Positions 1-11,200 of a stretch of 57,888 nt of DNA are shown in pieces. Numbering within the stretch: position 1 is the stretch's first letter; each line of letters opens with the position of its first letter. The notes below the pieces were generated by a model. That model worked only from the letters and a program-made list of their open reading frames with translations, made no database searches and was not told where the DNA came from. A program made the translations under genes and the position numbers. Source of the DNA: a virus; the IMG/VR virus record IMGVR_UViG_3300008111_000159, positions 1-57,888 of that record, one strand, 5' to 3'.

Positions 1-2
1 CA

Positions 3-3000
3 CCATATGCTAAGGCTCCTAATAGACCGTCACAACCGATAGACACGGAATATATCCAAAGCGATTCTTCTGTTCAAGACAGTCCAGACCAACTTATTGA
101 TGAACCTAGTTTTGCTAACAGACTCTACCCTCTCAACCAATGGGGGTCAGACGGTGGATATAAACAAGCACCAGACCCGACAGGATTACTTAATACGAAG
201 TCAAATCAAGGAGAATATGGACCAGGTCAACAAGATGCAAGATTACTTGGTCAGGCCGAACCTGAATCGTTGAGATGGAAAACGGTTAACGCATATTCAA
301 ATGGTTCTGAAGCTCTGTTAGACAGTGGGGAATATATTACTGAACCTAATTTTGTTATAGGTGGAACAAGATTATATAATAATCAACCCTACCCGACAAC
401 ATTCGTCCCTTCATTATATGGACCTGTTACTATTCTATTAACCAAAGACCCACTGGGTAGTAATGGGTTATTGAGTCAAGATTCCTTCATTGCCAAGTTG
501 GGAGCTCAAACCTTGAGGAAATCTTTTGAGGAAAGAATTGCTGCACAAATAAGACAAAATACATTAGGTAGAGTAAATCTATTCAATGTTGACAGCGGGA
601 ACGATGTTTTGAATTTAATAACAGGAAGAGTTCCATTGTTGGAACCAAACTGGACTATTACAACCCCAAGTAACCCAATATTAGCCGCAACAGATTTTGC
701 GCTCAGACTTGCTGGAAGTATATTACCTGTATCCCCAATCCCAGGTTCTTATTGGGACCCATCAATAAATTCAGGACAGCCAACAACAATACAACAACTA
801 CAGAATGCATTTAGAAGAAGTGCTGTTGGAAACTTTTTCAATAGACTTTTAGGTGCCCCTCAATCAGGTTCTCAACTCTTCCTTAATAACACAGGTGGAG
901 GACAAAAGTCTAGACTTTTCGCCAACATCGATTTTAACAAATTCAAACCGAACTACGAAAGAACTTTCTTGGACAGAGCCGCTGGTGCAATTGTTGGTGG
1001 TTTATCAGACAATAGTAACTATTATGTTGGTTCAAGAACATCAGAACCATCACAAGTCTTTTCTCCTGCGGGTGCATTACCCGTAAATGAGTTTGGGGTA
1101 GTCCAACAATCTCCTGTTTTTGGACCAACTGAGTTAGCTCAACTTTATGAAGGACCTAGTCAAGATGTAAAATTAGGTGCTAATGGACCAACGTATAGTG
1201 ACGGTGGTGGTATCGAAGGTGGGTTTACTTGGGTTTCACCGAAATACAAGGGAAATGCTGGTAAGAGAGTGGGTCTTGGTGGGGAGGTGACAAGAGAAGA
1301 TGAAGATTTCAGACCATCATCCTATAACTCAACAGAATCAACTGAAAGAAGATTTAGAGAGGGTTCAATTCTTGATGACACTCAAAGATTAATAGACAGT
1401 CAACCACAAGGAGGAAAAAGATTACAACACGTAGGTAATGCCATAGACCAAGTATCCAAAGTTTTCAACGACGGATATAAAGAAATGACAAAGGGTTCTA
1501 GAGTTTATAGATACGAAGGGGCTGTAGGACAGGAAGTTGGAACAGAATATTGTAGAGTTTTTGCTAAGGATACTCCATATCTTCAATATAATGATTTACA
1601 AAAGGTAGATGGTATAACAATTAATGGAAGAAGATTTGTAGATTCAGTTTTAGATAACACATATAATTTGAACATTGCTCCAAACAAACAAGAAGGTGGT
1701 CAAAGTTCTACAAATTTAATAGGAACTACAAATACCGCATTTGCAAAAAAATACATGTTCTCATTGGAAAATCTTGCTTGGAGAACCTCTTCTACACCAG
1801 GAGCATCAGTCTCTGATTTACCTGTTTGTGAGAGAGGACCTAATGGAGGAAGGGTTATGTGGTTCCCACCTTATGGACTTACCTTTAATGAAAACGTATC
1901 TGCGTCATGGAACACTAGTGAGTTCCTTGGTAGACCAGAGCCAATATATACATATAAGTCAACAAGTAGAGGTGGGACTTTGGCTTGGAAGATAGTTGTT
2001 GACCATCCTTCAGTTTTGAATGTTATAGTCAACAAGGTTCTTGCAAATGAAACCAATAGAACAAGAGTTAATAGTATTATAGATTCATTCTTTGCGGGAT
2101 GTAGGAAATACGATTTATATGAATTAGCTAAGAAGTATTACACAATCAATCCGAATGACTTGTATCAATTACAAGAAGCTATTACCTCAAAGAAGTTGAC
2201 AAGAGAACAAATTGAATGGTCTAAACTTGAGATTCAAACAGGGGTTGATGGTGGACAAGGTCAAGACATCAGTCAACCTGGACCCACTGAAAGTGAACTA
2301 TTAAAATATAAAGATGTTGGTTTGTATTTCGCAAATGATTATCCAAAAAAAGGGGACGTTACAGGATATGACCAGCAGAAACTGATATATGATGGTCAAC
2401 GTGCAAAGTATGACACAAGTGCAGATACAAAAAGTTTTTTCGATGTTGTTGTAGATACTAACTTTAAAGTTGCTCAAAAACTAATTGATGATTTAGTTGC
2501 AAAATTAAAACAAACTAAAGGGTCTATTACAATCGTAATTGACTCAAGTTGTTCCGCACCACAAACACAAAGTTATAACGTAGAGTTATCAAAAAGAAGA
2601 ATTGAGTCTGCTCAATTATTTTTCAATAAAAACCCTAAATTGTCCCAATACGTTAGTGAAGGGAGATTATTAGTTCAAGCTGGTAAAGGGTTTGGAGAAT
2701 CTTTCATTTCTCAACCAAGAAAGTTTGAAGGACCTGAACCATATGATTTATCTGTTAAAAATTTGGGAAACTCATATAATTGCACTGACACCGATAGTAG
2801 CGTTGTGGGTGGAGATATACAAGTTCAAGCTAAAGATGTTTTCACACCAGGAGCAATGGCCTGTAGGAAGGCTTATATCTATAATATCATAGATAATACC
2901 ACCGACAACACCCCTGAACCCGTTCCCACACCTCAATATACCGATGTATTAGTGTCTAATACAGTTGTAACAACAACTGAGACAGAGGAGATTTCAAGAG

Positions 3001-4955
3001 AATGGAGAAGAAGAGATAACATTACTAAAAGGGTTATTAGGTCCCTTCTATCTGAGTGTGATTACTTTGAGACAATAAAGGCAGAAACACCTATGGTTTT
3101 TGACAACCTAAAAGACAAACTAAAGTTCTTCACACCGGCATTCCACTCAATGACACCAGAGGGATTAAACTCGAGGTTAACATTCTTACAACAGTGTATG
3201 AGACCTGGTGACACAATTCCTACAATCAAAGAAGTCAATGGTTCACCTGTGTTACAATACAACAATGCTGTAAACACAACATTTGGAGCACCTCCAGTTT
3301 TAGTTTTGAGAATTGGTGATTTTTATAATACCAAAATCATACCTGAGAGTTTATCATTACAATATGAGGAGTTGGACATAAATCCTGAGGGTATAGGGGT
3401 TCAACCAATGATTGCAAATGTTAGTTTGAATTTCAAGTTCGTTGGGGGTAGCGGTCTAAAAGAATCTGTTGATAGATTACAAAACGCTTTGACATTCAAT
3501 TATTATGCGAATACTGAGATATATGATGACAGAGCCGATGTTACAGCACAAGAGGATTTCTTGAAAGTCTTAGATGACGAGTTTCTGGCAATGGCGGTTC
3601 CACCAAAACCACCTGCAGCTAATCAAGCGGCACCAAATAATGGACAAAATAATAACCAAACAATCGGTAGTATTCTAAACAGAACGAATCAACCTTTTGG
3701 TGAAAACGGAACTATTTCATATTCTGATTTCATGGTAAATTTTGTCAATCAAACTCAAACTTATTTTCAAAATGTTGTTAACAAACAAATTACAATCACA
3801 TCTCAGTATAATAACGCGGTAAGGCAACAATGGATGGCTGAGAGAAATTATACATACGGAGGAACATCTGTGGATACCGCACCAGTATCAATATACATTT
3901 TTGGAAAACCAAATAATGTTGAGAACAGATTCAATCAGATATTTGCTAATTTGGAGGAAGACATTACAAATGATGATGACCAATTTATCAACTTCATTTC
4001 AGATACCACAAAAAATCTGACTCCAAGAGTAATAAATGCAATTAAGACAAACTATTCAAATGTTATTAAAAACAAGAGGGGTGTTTTCCAAAATGCCGTA
4101 ACCCAAATAACACAAGAGTTGGTTACACTGGAGACACAATATATTCAAAGTTGGTCAAGAGCCAACATAATTACTTATGATTATACGACTGGTTTTGCTT
4201 TCGATGGATTCCAATCAGCGAAAGGTGATGTGACGGTTTATGAAATATCAGGATTATCTGAAGTAGATGTTTCATCCACTTCTGCAACTGATACCTTGGA
4301 TGAGTTGGTGATTGATTTACAAAAAGTGAGAGATAATATTTCAGAATTTAATGATATTATTTGGGCGACAAATTCTTTTGTTTATTCTCAAGACAATTTA
4401 ACTTATGATGGTGTTATGGTTTATAAAACTGAGAATGGAATTGCAGACGGAGCACCTTCAACCGACGTAGTGTTTGAACCTTTTTCAAAAAAGGATGAGT
4501 TCACAAACGGTAATTTCAAAAGACAATATATGATATTCTCTGATGACATTTTGGATGACAAGAAATATCAAACATTCAAACAATCAATTATCGGAGACGT
4601 TATTAATAACACTGCACTCATAGGAGATTCAACAGCCGACGTTAGTAAGATTTTTGACGACTTTTGGATTGTAAAATCCAAACCTTTATATATTGAGGAA
4701 AATAACATAACTAAAGGATTCTTGGATAGTGTGGCTAAGAATGAGTTGAAAGATTTCTTAATCTATACACCATTCCCCAAAAAGAATAGAATCCTTGGAT
4801 TTTCAACGGAAAACGTGTTTCCTGACCCAAGTTTGTTCGACCTTGAAAAATCTTGGATTAAAAGTTTGGCTGCACAAACAAACAGCTCGAACGACCAAGC
4901 CACTTGGAATGATGACATTTCAGGGGCATTAATATCTAAAGCAAAACTTAACTAA
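3..4955 (+). CDS. Giant tail/baseplate protein with OmpA-like segment (5' truncated by window edge)
   Basis: The reading frame is open from base 3, so the gene starts before the window; a TTG at 270 is only an internal codon. At least 1650 residues are visible. Around 1855-2040 there is a segment beginning WFPPYGLTFNENVSASWN with an internal GRPEPIYTY motif, of the kind seen in phage baseplate or LysM-associated proteins. At about 2430-2710 lies an OmpA C-terminal-like segment: a hydrophobic strand (SITIVIDSSCSA) followed by an LSKRRIESAQLFF helix, the usual GHTD...LSxRRA layout, although the first motif is altered. A third segment at about 3290-3500 (VLVLRIGDFYNTKIIPESLS, then GIGVQPMIANVSLNF) looks like a structural tail domain. 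The stop overlaps the start of the gp53-like gene by one base (TAATG). A virion role is inferred from neighbours and size; the exact T4 equivalent is not recognised. Confidence 0.7.
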   Translation, partial: PYAKAPNRPSQPIDTEYIQSDSSVQDSPDQLIDEPSFANRLYPLNQWGSDGGYKQAPDPTGLLNTKSNQGEYGPGQQDARLLGQAEPESLRWKTVNAYSNGSEALLDSGEYITEPNFVIGGTRLYNNQPYPTTFVPSLYGPVTILLTKDPLGSNGLLSQDSFIAKLGAQTLRKSFEERIAAQIRQNTLGRVNLFNVDSGNDVLNLITGRVPLLEPNWTITTPSNPILAATDFALRLAGSILPVSPIPGSYWDPSINSGQPTTIQQLQNAFRRSAVGNFFNRLLGAPQSGSQLFLNNTGGGQKSRLFANIDFNKFKPNYERTFLDRAAGAIVGGLSDNSNYYVGSRTSEPSQVFSPAGALPVNEFGVVQQSPVFGPTELAQLYEGPSQDVKLGANGPTYSDGGGIEGGFTWVSPKYKGNAGKRVGLGGEVTREDEDFRPSSYNSTESTERRFREGSILDDTQRLIDSQPQGGKRLQHVGNAIDQVSKVFNDGYKEMTKGSRVYRYEGAVGQEVGTEYCRVFAKDTPYLQYNDLQKVDGITINGRRFVDSVLDNTYNLNIAPNKQEGGQSSTNLIGTTNTAFAKKYMFSLENLAWRTSSTPGASVSDLPVCERGPNGGRVMWFPPYGLTFNENVSASWNTSEFLGRPEPIYTYKSTSRGGTLAWKIVVDHPSVLNVIVNKVLANETNRTRVNSIIDSFFAGCRKYDLYELAKKYYTINPNDLYQLQEAITSKKLTREQIEWSKLEIQTGVDGGQGQDISQPGPTESELLKYKDVGLYFANDYPKKGDVTGYDQQKLIYDGQRAKYDTSADTKSFFDVVVDTNFKVAQKLIDDLVAKLKQTKGSITIVIDSSCSAPQTQSYNVELSKRRIESAQLFFNKNPKLSQYVSEGRLLVQAGKGFGESFISQPRKFEGPEPYDLSVKNLGNSYNCTDTDSSVVGGDIQVQAKDVFTPGAMACRKAYIYNIIDNTTDNTPEPVPTPQYTDVLVSNTVVTTTETEEISREWRRRDNITKRVIRSLLSECDYFETIKAETPMVFDNLKDKLKFFTPAFHSMTPEGLNSRLTFLQQCMRPGDTIPTIKEVNGSPVLQYNNAVNTTFGAPPVLVLRIGDFYNTKIIPESLSLQYEELDINPEGIGVQPMIANVSLNFKFVGGSGLKESVDRLQNALTFNYYANTEIYDDRADVTAQEDFLKVLDDEFLAMAVPPKPPAANQAAPNNGQNNNQTIGSILNRTNQPFGENGTISYSDFMVNFVNQTQTYFQNVVNKQITITSQYNNAVRQQWMAERNYTYGGTSVDTAPVSIYIFGKPNNVENRFNQIFANLEEDITNDDDQFINFISDTTKNLTPRVINAIKTNYSNVIKNKRGVFQNAVTQITQELVTLETQYIQSWSRANIITYDYTTGFAFDGFQSAKGDVTVYEISGLSEVDVSSTSATDTLDELVIDLQKVRDNISEFNDIIWATNSFVYSQDNLTYDGVMVYKTENGIADGAPSTDVVFEPFSKKDEFTNGNFKRQYMIFSDDILDDKKYQTFKQSIIGDVINNTALIGDSTADVSKIFDDFWIVKSKPLYIEENNITKGFLDSVAKNELKDFLIYTPFPKKNRILGFSTENVFPDPSLFDLEKSWIKSLAAQTNSSNDQATWNDDISGALISKAKLN

Positions 4956-5278
4956 TGGCGTATCCATATTGGAATAGATATAGTCAATTTATCATTAATG
5001 GAGAACAAACAGTTGTCCCTTATGTTCAATTGCCTTCAAAACCAACCGATAAGGCTTACATTTATAAAGTTGGTAGAAGTAGGTTAGATAGAGTCTCACA
5101 AGAATATTACAACTCACCATTTTTTGGTTGGTTGATATTACAAGCCAACCCTCAGTTTGGGGGTTTAGAAAATAATATTTTCGATGGTGCAATTTTGAGT
5201 ATTCCATTTCCATTGATACCATCATTACAAGATTATAAAGCGGCAATAGACAACCAATTCTTTTATTATGGCAGGTAA
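4955..5278 (+). CDS. Baseplate wedge gp53-like / LysM-like tail protein
   Basis: This 107-aa protein contains a LysM-like core at about residues 36-88: VGRSRLDRVSQEYYNSPFFG, then an Asn-Pro pair, then a Gly-Ala-Ile-Leu-Ser-Ile-Pro strand. That is the pattern of T4 gp53 and of tail protein X (strand, 'D.(I/V)(S/C)..YY', W...NP, G..L.IP). In T4, gp53 joins baseplate wedges together. Its start overlaps the previous stop (TAATG) and its end overlaps the next start by 11 bp, so the three genes are translationally linked. The assignment to gp53 rather than tail protein X depends on the T4-like gp25 and gp6 genes elsewhere in the window. Confidence 0.7.
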   Translation: MAYPYWNRYSQFIINGEQTVVPYVQLPSKPTDKAYIYKVGRSRLDRVSQEYYNSPFFGWLILQANPQFGGLENNIFDGAILSIPFPLIPSLQDYKAAIDNQFFYYGR

Positions 5279-8200
5279 TGTACAAGCGGACAACAGTGGG
5301 AATATCCTTGTCGAGTTTGATTATAACAACATTATCGTAGTCGACCCAAACAAAACAATTGATGCTTTCGGAAAGATAAGAGAAAGATTAGTCGACCACG
5401 AAAATTTAGTTATGTATGCTAACTTGGAAGCCGAAGTGTTACCAAGAACAAAACTTGCTGTGGGGGCATCACCCGAAGATAGAGTAAGAATTGTTTCAAT
5501 AGCGAAAATGAATTTTTTAAAACCGACAAAAGATTCATTCTTAGGAACAGGTTATTATGATGAGATTACTGGAGACAACACAACAAAGTTTAAAGGGGTC
5601 AATCAAATGTATACGGGAACTGTTGTTCCTAAAGATGGGACTAAGGCTTATATAGTCGATAGACCAAATGATTTATCTGATGTGTTGGATAACGGTTTGT
5701 TGGGGATTACACAAATCACTATCGACACAAACATGTCCTTCATACCAAGTGTGAGAATTTCTTTGGAGGATATTCAAGGAAGAGCCTTATTTCAGTTGGG
5801 TAATAACTCACCCTATGCGGCTTTCTTTAACTTACCATATCCACCATTTTATCTAACACTCAAAGGTTTTTATGGTCAAGCAATAAGATATCAATTGAAT
5901 TTGGAAACCTTTAATGCCAGGTTCAACACGTTTAGTGGGAATTATCAAATTGATTTAGATTTCAAAGGATATAAGTTTAATATATTAAATGAGATTGCGG
6001 TAGGACATCTTATTGCGACACCGCACATGTATTCTCAACAATTCAATGTAACAACAAACCCTGTTGGTCCACAATCTAATCTGAAATCACAGGAAACAAA
6101 TGCTGCAACCCAAACTAAACTTCTTACCGCCACAGACGGAAGACAAAATGAGAATACTGTCCAAATAACTGCAGAGAGAGGGTATCAAAAAATACGAGAA
6201 GTTTATAGTGAATATAAATCCAAGGGTTTGATACCTCCTGACTTCCCTGAGTATTCATTCCCACAATTTGTAAACGCTCTTGAGTTATTTGAACAAAACG
6301 TTGCTAGTCAGTTTAACCCTGTTGAAGTTGCGCCTTTGACTAACATTCGAAACTATAAAACTTCACTCAGAAACTATTTTGAAGGTGTAAGGGGAGGTCA
6401 AACGTCATGGTTCAATAGATACTTGAACCCTAACCCAGTTATTCTAAAAACAGGTGAGAGAGCGTATTTCTTCAAAGAAATTGATTTGAAAGCTAAGTTA
6501 GAGGCCGAATCACAGTTACAGAAAATTATTACAGAATATAATTTACAACTTTCAAAAAATCCAACTTTAGGGGATGACGGACCATCTAAAATTACTAACC
6601 CGATTGTATATTCTACAATTAGTATCAAACCAGCACCTACAGAAAGTCAGATTAATTGGGAGGAAACAACAAAAATCCAAACGGGTATTTTGAAACCGAA
6701 TCCTACGCAGATTAATCAATTGAAAGACCAGCTAAAAAACTTAACAACACCAATATATGAAACAAAAAATGTAAACGGTCAAACAACATTAGAAGATGTA
6801 AGACCTCCTTTTTTTGTTTTTGAGGGTAAAAACAGATTTGACAAAATAATTGCACTTCTTGAAACCCAAGCAAATAAAAAACTTTCAGAGTTTGAAGACT
6901 CAATTACGAAGAAACTCTTAGAAAAAATTGAGAGTGGAACAAACGGTATTGGCTTCAAACCAACAGTTAGAAATATTATCGCAGTTCTTATGGCATCAGC
7001 AGAGGCATTCATAAGACTTTTAGACGATGTTCACACTTCGGCTTGGGCTTTAAAATATGATGATGTCAGAAAAAAGGCGATTCTAGAAAATCCATCGTCA
7101 GCACCTGGTTCAGATACCGTTGATGAAATTAAAATAACAAGACAAGCGATTGAAAGTTCAACAGGTTTAAAATACGCTGAAATACCTGTTTACCCGAGAG
7201 GTCTCACCATGAAATTTAATCCCCCATTAGCGCCGCCACCTTTAGACAACCAAATAGAAACAAATCTTATTAACATTAACGCAATTGAATTTCCAACAGT
7301 TGGGGTTGCATACACTAATAAAGAAGAGATTAAGTTCTTCTATGAAATCTATGAAAGACAATTGGTAACATCGAGATACTCTAATTACATTAGGGCTAAT
7401 CAAAATCAAATAGATGAGTTAATTAAGTTAAATACAGAAACAGAAGTTAACAATATTGTTAAAAGTTTAGGATTAAATTCTCCATACATAACAATGAAGT
7501 TGAAGAATTACGCAATTAACTCAAGTAATTATTTGTCATTTTTGGAGAACATATCAAACCAAGGGACTGGAAGAGCATGGCAAGATTTTATTAGGGATTT
7601 TTATGTAACACCATACTTGAGAAATTTGACTGAAAATTCATTTGCAATTCTGAATTTAGATGAACAGGGTAAGCTACCTCAATCCACAGCACAGTCTTTA
7701 GCATTGGAAAGTTTGGTAACAAATTCAACGAACATACCAAATGTGACAGATACTATCCCTTTCACGGACCCTCAGTGGAATATAAAAAATTTATCGAACG
7801 GAGATGGGTCAACTTTGGATGAAGTATATAACACCAACCGAGTTCTTACAATTTTTGACGCTAGAAAAATAATATCAAATTTCAACAACATTTATAACGT
7901 CAATGAAAAAAGACCAGTTACAAATTTTTCATATCTAAAAAATGACAACCCTAATTCAACAGTTACTGATTTGGCTGACAATGATGTTAGTTTGAGTTCT
8001 TTTTATCAAACGAGAACCCCGATTGACTTCATGGCGACCGAGGGTTACTATATTCACACCCCACCAACTTTTTCTGAAGATGTCCCGTTAGAAAACGAGT
8101 TTCCGAGATTGACAACTACGTCAATGTTGAACACACCATATTTTGTTAATGCAATACAGAATGGGGTTCAGAACCAAAGAGCGAGCTTAGCGTATCCATA

Positions 8201-11200
8201 CGTTCAAGCAGGTTATCTTTTTATAAATTCTTTACCTTTAGCTTCCTTGAGAGAAAAATATAAAACACAAGCCAATGGTGCCCAAACTGATTTAGATTAT
8301 ATTGCATCATGTTTCAAAAAATTTGGTGCAATTCACAAACTACCCTATGCTTGGATTTTGAAATTTGGTTCGATATGGCATAGATACAAAGTCTACAAGC
8401 AATCGAATACAGATATATTACAAACAGCGTGGACAAATTTTAATCAAGTTCAAAACTTTTCGCCAATACAGAACTCTCCAAGTCAAACTTATTCATTCAA
8501 ATATGGAACTGCTGATAGAGAAATTGCTTTGGAAAAAACAGATACAACTAATGTGAATCTACAGGTTGGATTTTACCCTAAAGTGATAAATGATTTTTAT
8601 AAGTTTTGTATAGGTTATGATGTATATAAAGACTATACAAATGCCGAAATTCAGAACACCATTAAAGGTGGTATGAAAGTCTACAACTACGTTCAATCGA
8701 ATATACAAACCCAACAGGAAGATAAAGTTCTGAGACTTACAACTTGGTCCGTTCTAATCCCTGGTGGGATTTCATCTACTGAGGAAAATTGTGGAACTGA
8801 TAGTGTGACGAAACAAACAATTTATTTTGTTGTTCCATCCTTCGGTTCTTCCGTTAACCAAACATCAGACGAGTGTATTGTAAATACAAATAATCAATCA
8901 AGTACAGTTGTTAATTTAAATAATAATAGTGCGGTTTACAACGGTTCTGTAAGAACAATGTGGTCGGCTCCTAACTATGGGTATTTTGACGGTTCAGCGG
9001 TTGTCAAACCAACTCCAGAACAATACGTTAATAGAATTTTACCTAACACTGACGAACAATCACCATTCATATTATTAGATTCTAATGAGTATTCGAACAT
9101 TGAAGAGATTTTTTCGGTTTTCGATAAAAAAATATTAGATAGTTTTGAACAAGAGTTTTTAAACTTCTGTAAGCCAATTACTGATGCAGATACAGCACCA
9201 ACAAATCTTGGTATTGGTGAAACCTCAGTATCAGGTGATATTAATTTTAGAAACTTCCAATCCTTATTCAAAAGTTTGATTACCGTGATTCCACAACTTC
9301 CGGCAACAAATGAAACAGAGTATTTCAACGAAGTTATAAATTTACAATATTCAAATTCTCAGAACACACTCAGAGCCTTCATGGAATATGATGTTCTTTT
9401 TAAATATGGAAATCCTTCAAATTACAAGAGAAGAACTTTGGATTCCTACCTTTCACATGGTGGACAACCTGAGGTTACTGACCCTATACAATTTCAACCA
9501 TATGTTCAAGGTTCTTTACCGAGTATAGGCGGGTCAACAACATTGACTCTTTCAAAGACACAAAATGTTGATGCTTGGTTAGCTTTGGAACTTGAAGTTG
9601 GATTCTCATCCATACCGAGTGTTGAGTATTCTTCGAATGGTTCTTACATAACTGATTTCTTCATAGATAACAACATCGAATTTACCTTACCCAACGTTAC
9701 AATACTGAGTCCTATAATAAAGATGTATGCAACTTATAAGTTGAGTAATCCAAATTCTACCGTCGCTCAGTTCAAGAACGCTCTACAGGATTTACTAAAT
9801 TCTGAGGAATTATTACAAAGTAATTTCTTGAATGACCTATTGGCTAAGCTTAACAAGGCATTACCAAATCAAAGTCAAATACCTCAAGGAACGATAAATA
9901 GTGTTTTTACGGGACAACAAAGTAAAGTCGAGAACTGGGAAGTGTTCAAAGCCTTAAATGATAAATGGATTGCTGGTGGTGATTACAAAACAAAAACTCT
10001 ATTCGAAGACATTTTATTCTTGGATAGGGCTTCAAGAAACATTGGACAGACCGTTCTCTTAGATATCTTCGAGTTGAAAAATATGATTGGAAGAAACTCT
10101 CTGAATAATGCCATGAGTATCTTCACTTTGATAAGTGGTATTCTAATTAAGAATAACTTTACAGTAATGAACCTTCCGGCTTATGTAAACTTCTATAATA
10201 TTCAAGATGTGGACGGAACAACAATACCTCAACCTGAGGGTTCTTTGGAATTTGCAAATAACATGTGGGGAACTTTCTTGAATGTTGATTATAGAAATTC
10301 ATCACCTAAAATGGTTTGCACATATGTTGGAAAACCATCACAATATTTGGATTTACCAAAAGGAAATTTCAGATTTCGTGATGATGGATTTGAAATGAGA
10401 AGGGCGTCTGAAAATCCTTTGATTGAGAATCAGGAGGGAAAAAAAGACTGGGCGACATCAAATAAGTGCGTTGGTTTTAATGTCGATATCGGAAATAGAA
10501 ATCAAAACATATTCTATTCATTCCAAGTCGAGCAAGCGTCAGGAGTGGCAACCTCGGAATCAATTAACACTCAATTGAATATTGTAAACCAATCCACAGG
10601 TAGAAATGTCGCAACACAAAACGTGTCACTCTATAATCTTTATAAACAAAGAAGTTATAAATGTTCTGTGGTTTGTTTAGGAAATGCTATTATTCAACCA
10701 ACAATGTATTTCAATTTGAGACATGTCCCAATGTTTAACGGACCTTATCTGATTGATAGTATCAACCACTCTATACAGCCTGGAAATTTCCAAACAACCT
10801 TTACTGGTATCAGACAAGGAATTTATGATTTACCTGCAATTGATTCTTTCCTACAAAGTATTAATCAAAACTTATTAACAAGATTGGAGGCAATTTTGAA
10901 AATTAAGAAAGACGTTCCTAAACCTATTGCTAATACACAACAACAGAAAACAGACGAAGTAGTTCAGGTTTCAAATAATACATTGGATGCTCAAAATAGT
11001 TGCACATCAAAAGTTGACGTGATAACATATCAAGGATATGAGGTTCAATCTGGAACCGTAACAGAACTCACACCTCAGAAGTTCAAGGAGGCATTGGAAA
11101 GAGAAATTCCTGGTTCAGACAACACATTATTGAGATTCTACATATATGCGATTTCATATGTGAATAGTTTTGTCAAAAGCTCGAACACAGATGCGGGAAA

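Noticed and set aside
270-4955. TTG 270 as the start of the first gene
   Set aside because: The same frame is open back to base 3 with similar composition, so the gene begins outside the window.
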